From the NCBI GenBank assembly GCA_964544265.1, contig CAZJBD010000138.1, positions 1-6,876 of the forward strand: 6,876 nt of DNA, in the 5' to 3' direction. Below the pieces are notes generated by a model that was not told where the DNA came from, searched no databases, and was given only the letters and a program-made list of their open reading frames with translations. The position numbers and the translations under genes are program-made. Shown in pieces: positions 5,657 to 6,876 of the stretch. The stretch comes from JALHVH01 sp964544265 (GTDB lineage Bacteria; Acidobacteriota; Aminicenantia; Aminicenantales; Saccharicenantaceae). Positions within the stretch are counted from its first letter, which is position 1; the number at the start of each line of letters is the position of its first letter.

Positions 5657-6814
5657 TCATTCGAAAAACAGCGATTTCTTATCCGCTTTGGCGGGATCGT
5701 GGAGAAAGGTTCCGACGCCTTTCTCGACGACCTCGGAGTAGCGCGGCACACCGGTGAGCACAATGCCCCTGTCCGACTTCTCTCCTGACCAGACCTCCAG
5801 GATCTGGAGGACAGCCGAGGTGTGGCGCCCAACCCGGACGTCTATAGGCCAGCCCTTCTCGTCGATCTTTTCGAAGAGAAGCCCGTGCCGTCCGGCCCGG
5901 ACGACAAACGGATCTTTGCCGGTGAGGAGGAGGTCCCTGTCCGTCCGGCCGCGAGTCGCGTCCAGGAAAGGCTCGGGCGCCTCGATGAGGAGGGAAATGG
6001 CCGCCGTATGGTCGCCGATCTCCCGGTGGGAAAGTCCACGCAGGGCTTCCGGCGAATACTCGACGCCGATTGTGAATCCTTCCGACCCGCTGATCATCAT
6101 GGACGCCATGGCCGCCAGGTCCGCCCCCTTCTGGTGGGCAACGATGGTGCTGATGACTGGATATTGCAGTTCGGCCTCGTGGAGGTCGATGACGATATCG
6201 ATTTTTTCTGCATCGATAAGTCTTGTGAGGGCGTAGCAGGTCCTTTCGGTCAGGGTCCCGTTGGGCCGCCCCGGCCAGGCCCGGTTGAGGTTCCGGACGT
6301 CCACGTAGGCCAGTTCCTGGCGGGTTGGATAATGGACGTAGACTTCGGGATCGGGCCATTGGTCCAGAGGGTTTGACCAGCGGTCGCCCATCCGGAACTT
6401 CTGTTCTCCCCACGGCGTTTTGATGGAAAAATCCGGCGGATAGGCACCGCCCAGCCGGGTAACCGTTGTCGCACTCCGGTTGGCGGAATTAAGGATGAAC
6501 AACCGGCCCTGTTCGACGACGGCATTCTCAGTCAGGACCCAGGTCGCGAGCCTTCCGGCCGGTTCCTCCGGGTGGGACCCCCCCAGGATCAGGACGCTTC
6601 CGCCGGGTTTTTCCCCTTCCAGGACATAGACATTGGCGTCGTTCGTGCTTCCCTTTATTTCTGGGGAAAATTCGCTGAGCTTTCGGACCCGAGTGACACC
6701 CGGACTCGTCACGACGGGCTCCTTGAGGTGCCGGCTTCCATAGAAGCTCGTCCCGGCGGCGACGATGAGGATCGCCCCGATGAACGCCAAGACAGCCTTT
6801 TTTATCTTCATCAT
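5657..6814 (-). CDS. Membrane-anchored M14 / AstE-AspA-like zinc carboxypeptidase or deacylase
   Basis: This 385-residue protein starts MMKIKK and has a hydrophobic segment at about 7-23, a signal anchor or a signal peptide, so the enzyme should act outside the cytoplasm, unlike cytosolic succinylglutamate desuccinylase. The zinc site follows the M14 pattern: H81 and E84 in GGSHPEEPAG, and H212 in IDLHEAE. NLNRAWPG (175-182), with N177 and R178, matches the conserved NR substrate-binding motif, and E278 in LLIEAPEP is the likely catalytic Glu. About 60 residues rich in Trp, Pro and Tyr lie between SANRSA and NLNR, longer than I expect for AstE. The start is ATG 6814, overlapping the upstream stop as TGATG, with TGAGG eight bases before it. 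A GTG at 6817 and a second ATG at 6811 are alternatives. Likely products are a periplasmic carboxypeptidase or amide hydrolase; the substrate cannot be read from sequence. Confidence 0.82.
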   Translation of the reverse strand: MMKIKKAVLAFIGAILIVAAGTSFYGSRHLKEPVVTSPGVTRVRKLSEFSPEIKGSTNDANVYVLEGEKPGGSVLILGGSHPEEPAGRLATWVLTENAVVEQGRLFILNSANRSATTVTRLGGAYPPDFSIKTPWGEQKFRMGDRWSNPLDQWPDPEVYVHYPTRQELAYVDVRNLNRAWPGRPNGTLTERTCYALTRLIDAEKIDIVIDLHEAELQYPVISTIVAHQKGADLAAMASMMISGSEGFTIGVEYSPEALRGLSHREIGDHTAAISLLIEAPEPFLDATRGRTDRDLLLTGKDPFVVRAGRHGLLFEKIDEKGWPIDVRVGRHTSAVLQILEVWSGEKSDRGIVLTGVPRYSEVVEKGVGTFLHDPAKADKKSLFFE

Positions 6815-6876
6815 CACTTGAGCCTCAGAATCCGAAGGAGGAAAGGGATGAGGACGATAAGGGTGAGGATCTCATC
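6814..6876 (-). CDS. C-terminal end of an upstream, probably integral membrane, protein (partial)
   Basis: Reading leftward from the right edge, 20 codons run to a TGA at 6816-6814: DEILTLIVLIPFLL, then a basic tail RILRLK. A strongly hydrophobic stretch ending in a short positive tail is what the last transmembrane helix of a permease or other membrane protein looks like, with the C-terminus in the cytoplasm. The stop overlaps the ATG of the zinc hydrolase by one base, so the two are very likely cotranscribed and translationally coupled. Too little is present to name the family. Confidence 0.6.
   Translation of the reverse strand, partial: DEILTLIVLIPFLLRILRLK

Noticed and set aside
5673..5690. 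Short hairpin (CCGC-TTTG-GCGG region) as a terminator for the sulfatase-like gene
   Set aside because: The stem is short and imperfect and no T-tract follows directly on either strand.
5822..6376. 184-codon + strand frame opposite the zinc hydrolase
   Set aside because: It is a shadow of the opposite-strand gene, which has intact catalytic motifs, a signal anchor and a coupled start. The + frame has no family features.
1..6876. Mobile element, CRISPR array, tRNA or rRNA
   Set aside because: No transposase or integrase motifs, no terminal inverted repeats, no regularly spaced repeats, and no tRNA- or rRNA-like sequence were seen on either strand.

Overview
The window looks like a stretch of chromosome from a Gram-negative, outer-membrane-bearing bacterium. 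A large TonB-dependent outer-membrane receptor with an N-terminal carboxypeptidase-regulatory-like domain, a membrane-anchored sulfatase-superfamily protein fused to TPR repeats, GC-rich coding DNA and TTG/GTG starts together recall the Acidobacteria / Candidatus Aminicenantes (OP8) type of genome. That assignment comes from family resemblance, not from a search.

Layout: (1) 1-84 is very GC-rich (46 of the first 60 bases are G/C) and is probably the tail of an upstream gene, but its frame cannot be decided. (2) About 85-471 is a non-coding leader. It begins with an A+T-rich block (69 G/C in the 210 bases of 121-330), continues through a purine-rich tract, and ends in a hairpin flanked by an imperfect direct repeat just before the receptor gene. 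(3) 472-3375 (+) is the receptor. Its best start is a TTG behind a strong Shine-Dalgarno sequence, not the longer TTG form at 460. (4) 3396-3435 is a near-ideal rho-independent terminator. (5) 3506-5656 (+) is a sulfatase-like hydrolase/transferase with about seven TPR units. Its active-site position holds threonine (T-x-P-S-H) instead of the Cys/Ser that becomes formylglycine in true sulfatases. (6) 5657-6814 (-) is a membrane-anchored, M14/AstE-AspA-like zinc hydrolase. Its stop codon abuts the stop of the preceding convergent gene with no base between them. (7) 6814-6876 (-) is the hydrophobic C-terminal end of a further protein, whose stop overlaps the start of the zinc hydrolase by one base (TGATG), so the two are probably one coupled operon entering from the right edge.

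How the parts may work together: all three complete proteins carry export or anchor signals, so this is a cell-envelope neighbourhood. The strong terminator shows that receptor and sulfatase-like gene are separate transcription units, and the zinc hydrolase belongs to an operon on the other strand. A shared pathway is therefore possible but not shown. No RNA gene, CRISPR array, insertion sequence, integrase or phage gene was seen. I find no clear evidence of a wholly new system. The points most worth checking are the threonine active site of the TPR-fused sulfatase-like protein, the structured leader of the receptor gene, and the EF-hand-like loop inside the receptor.
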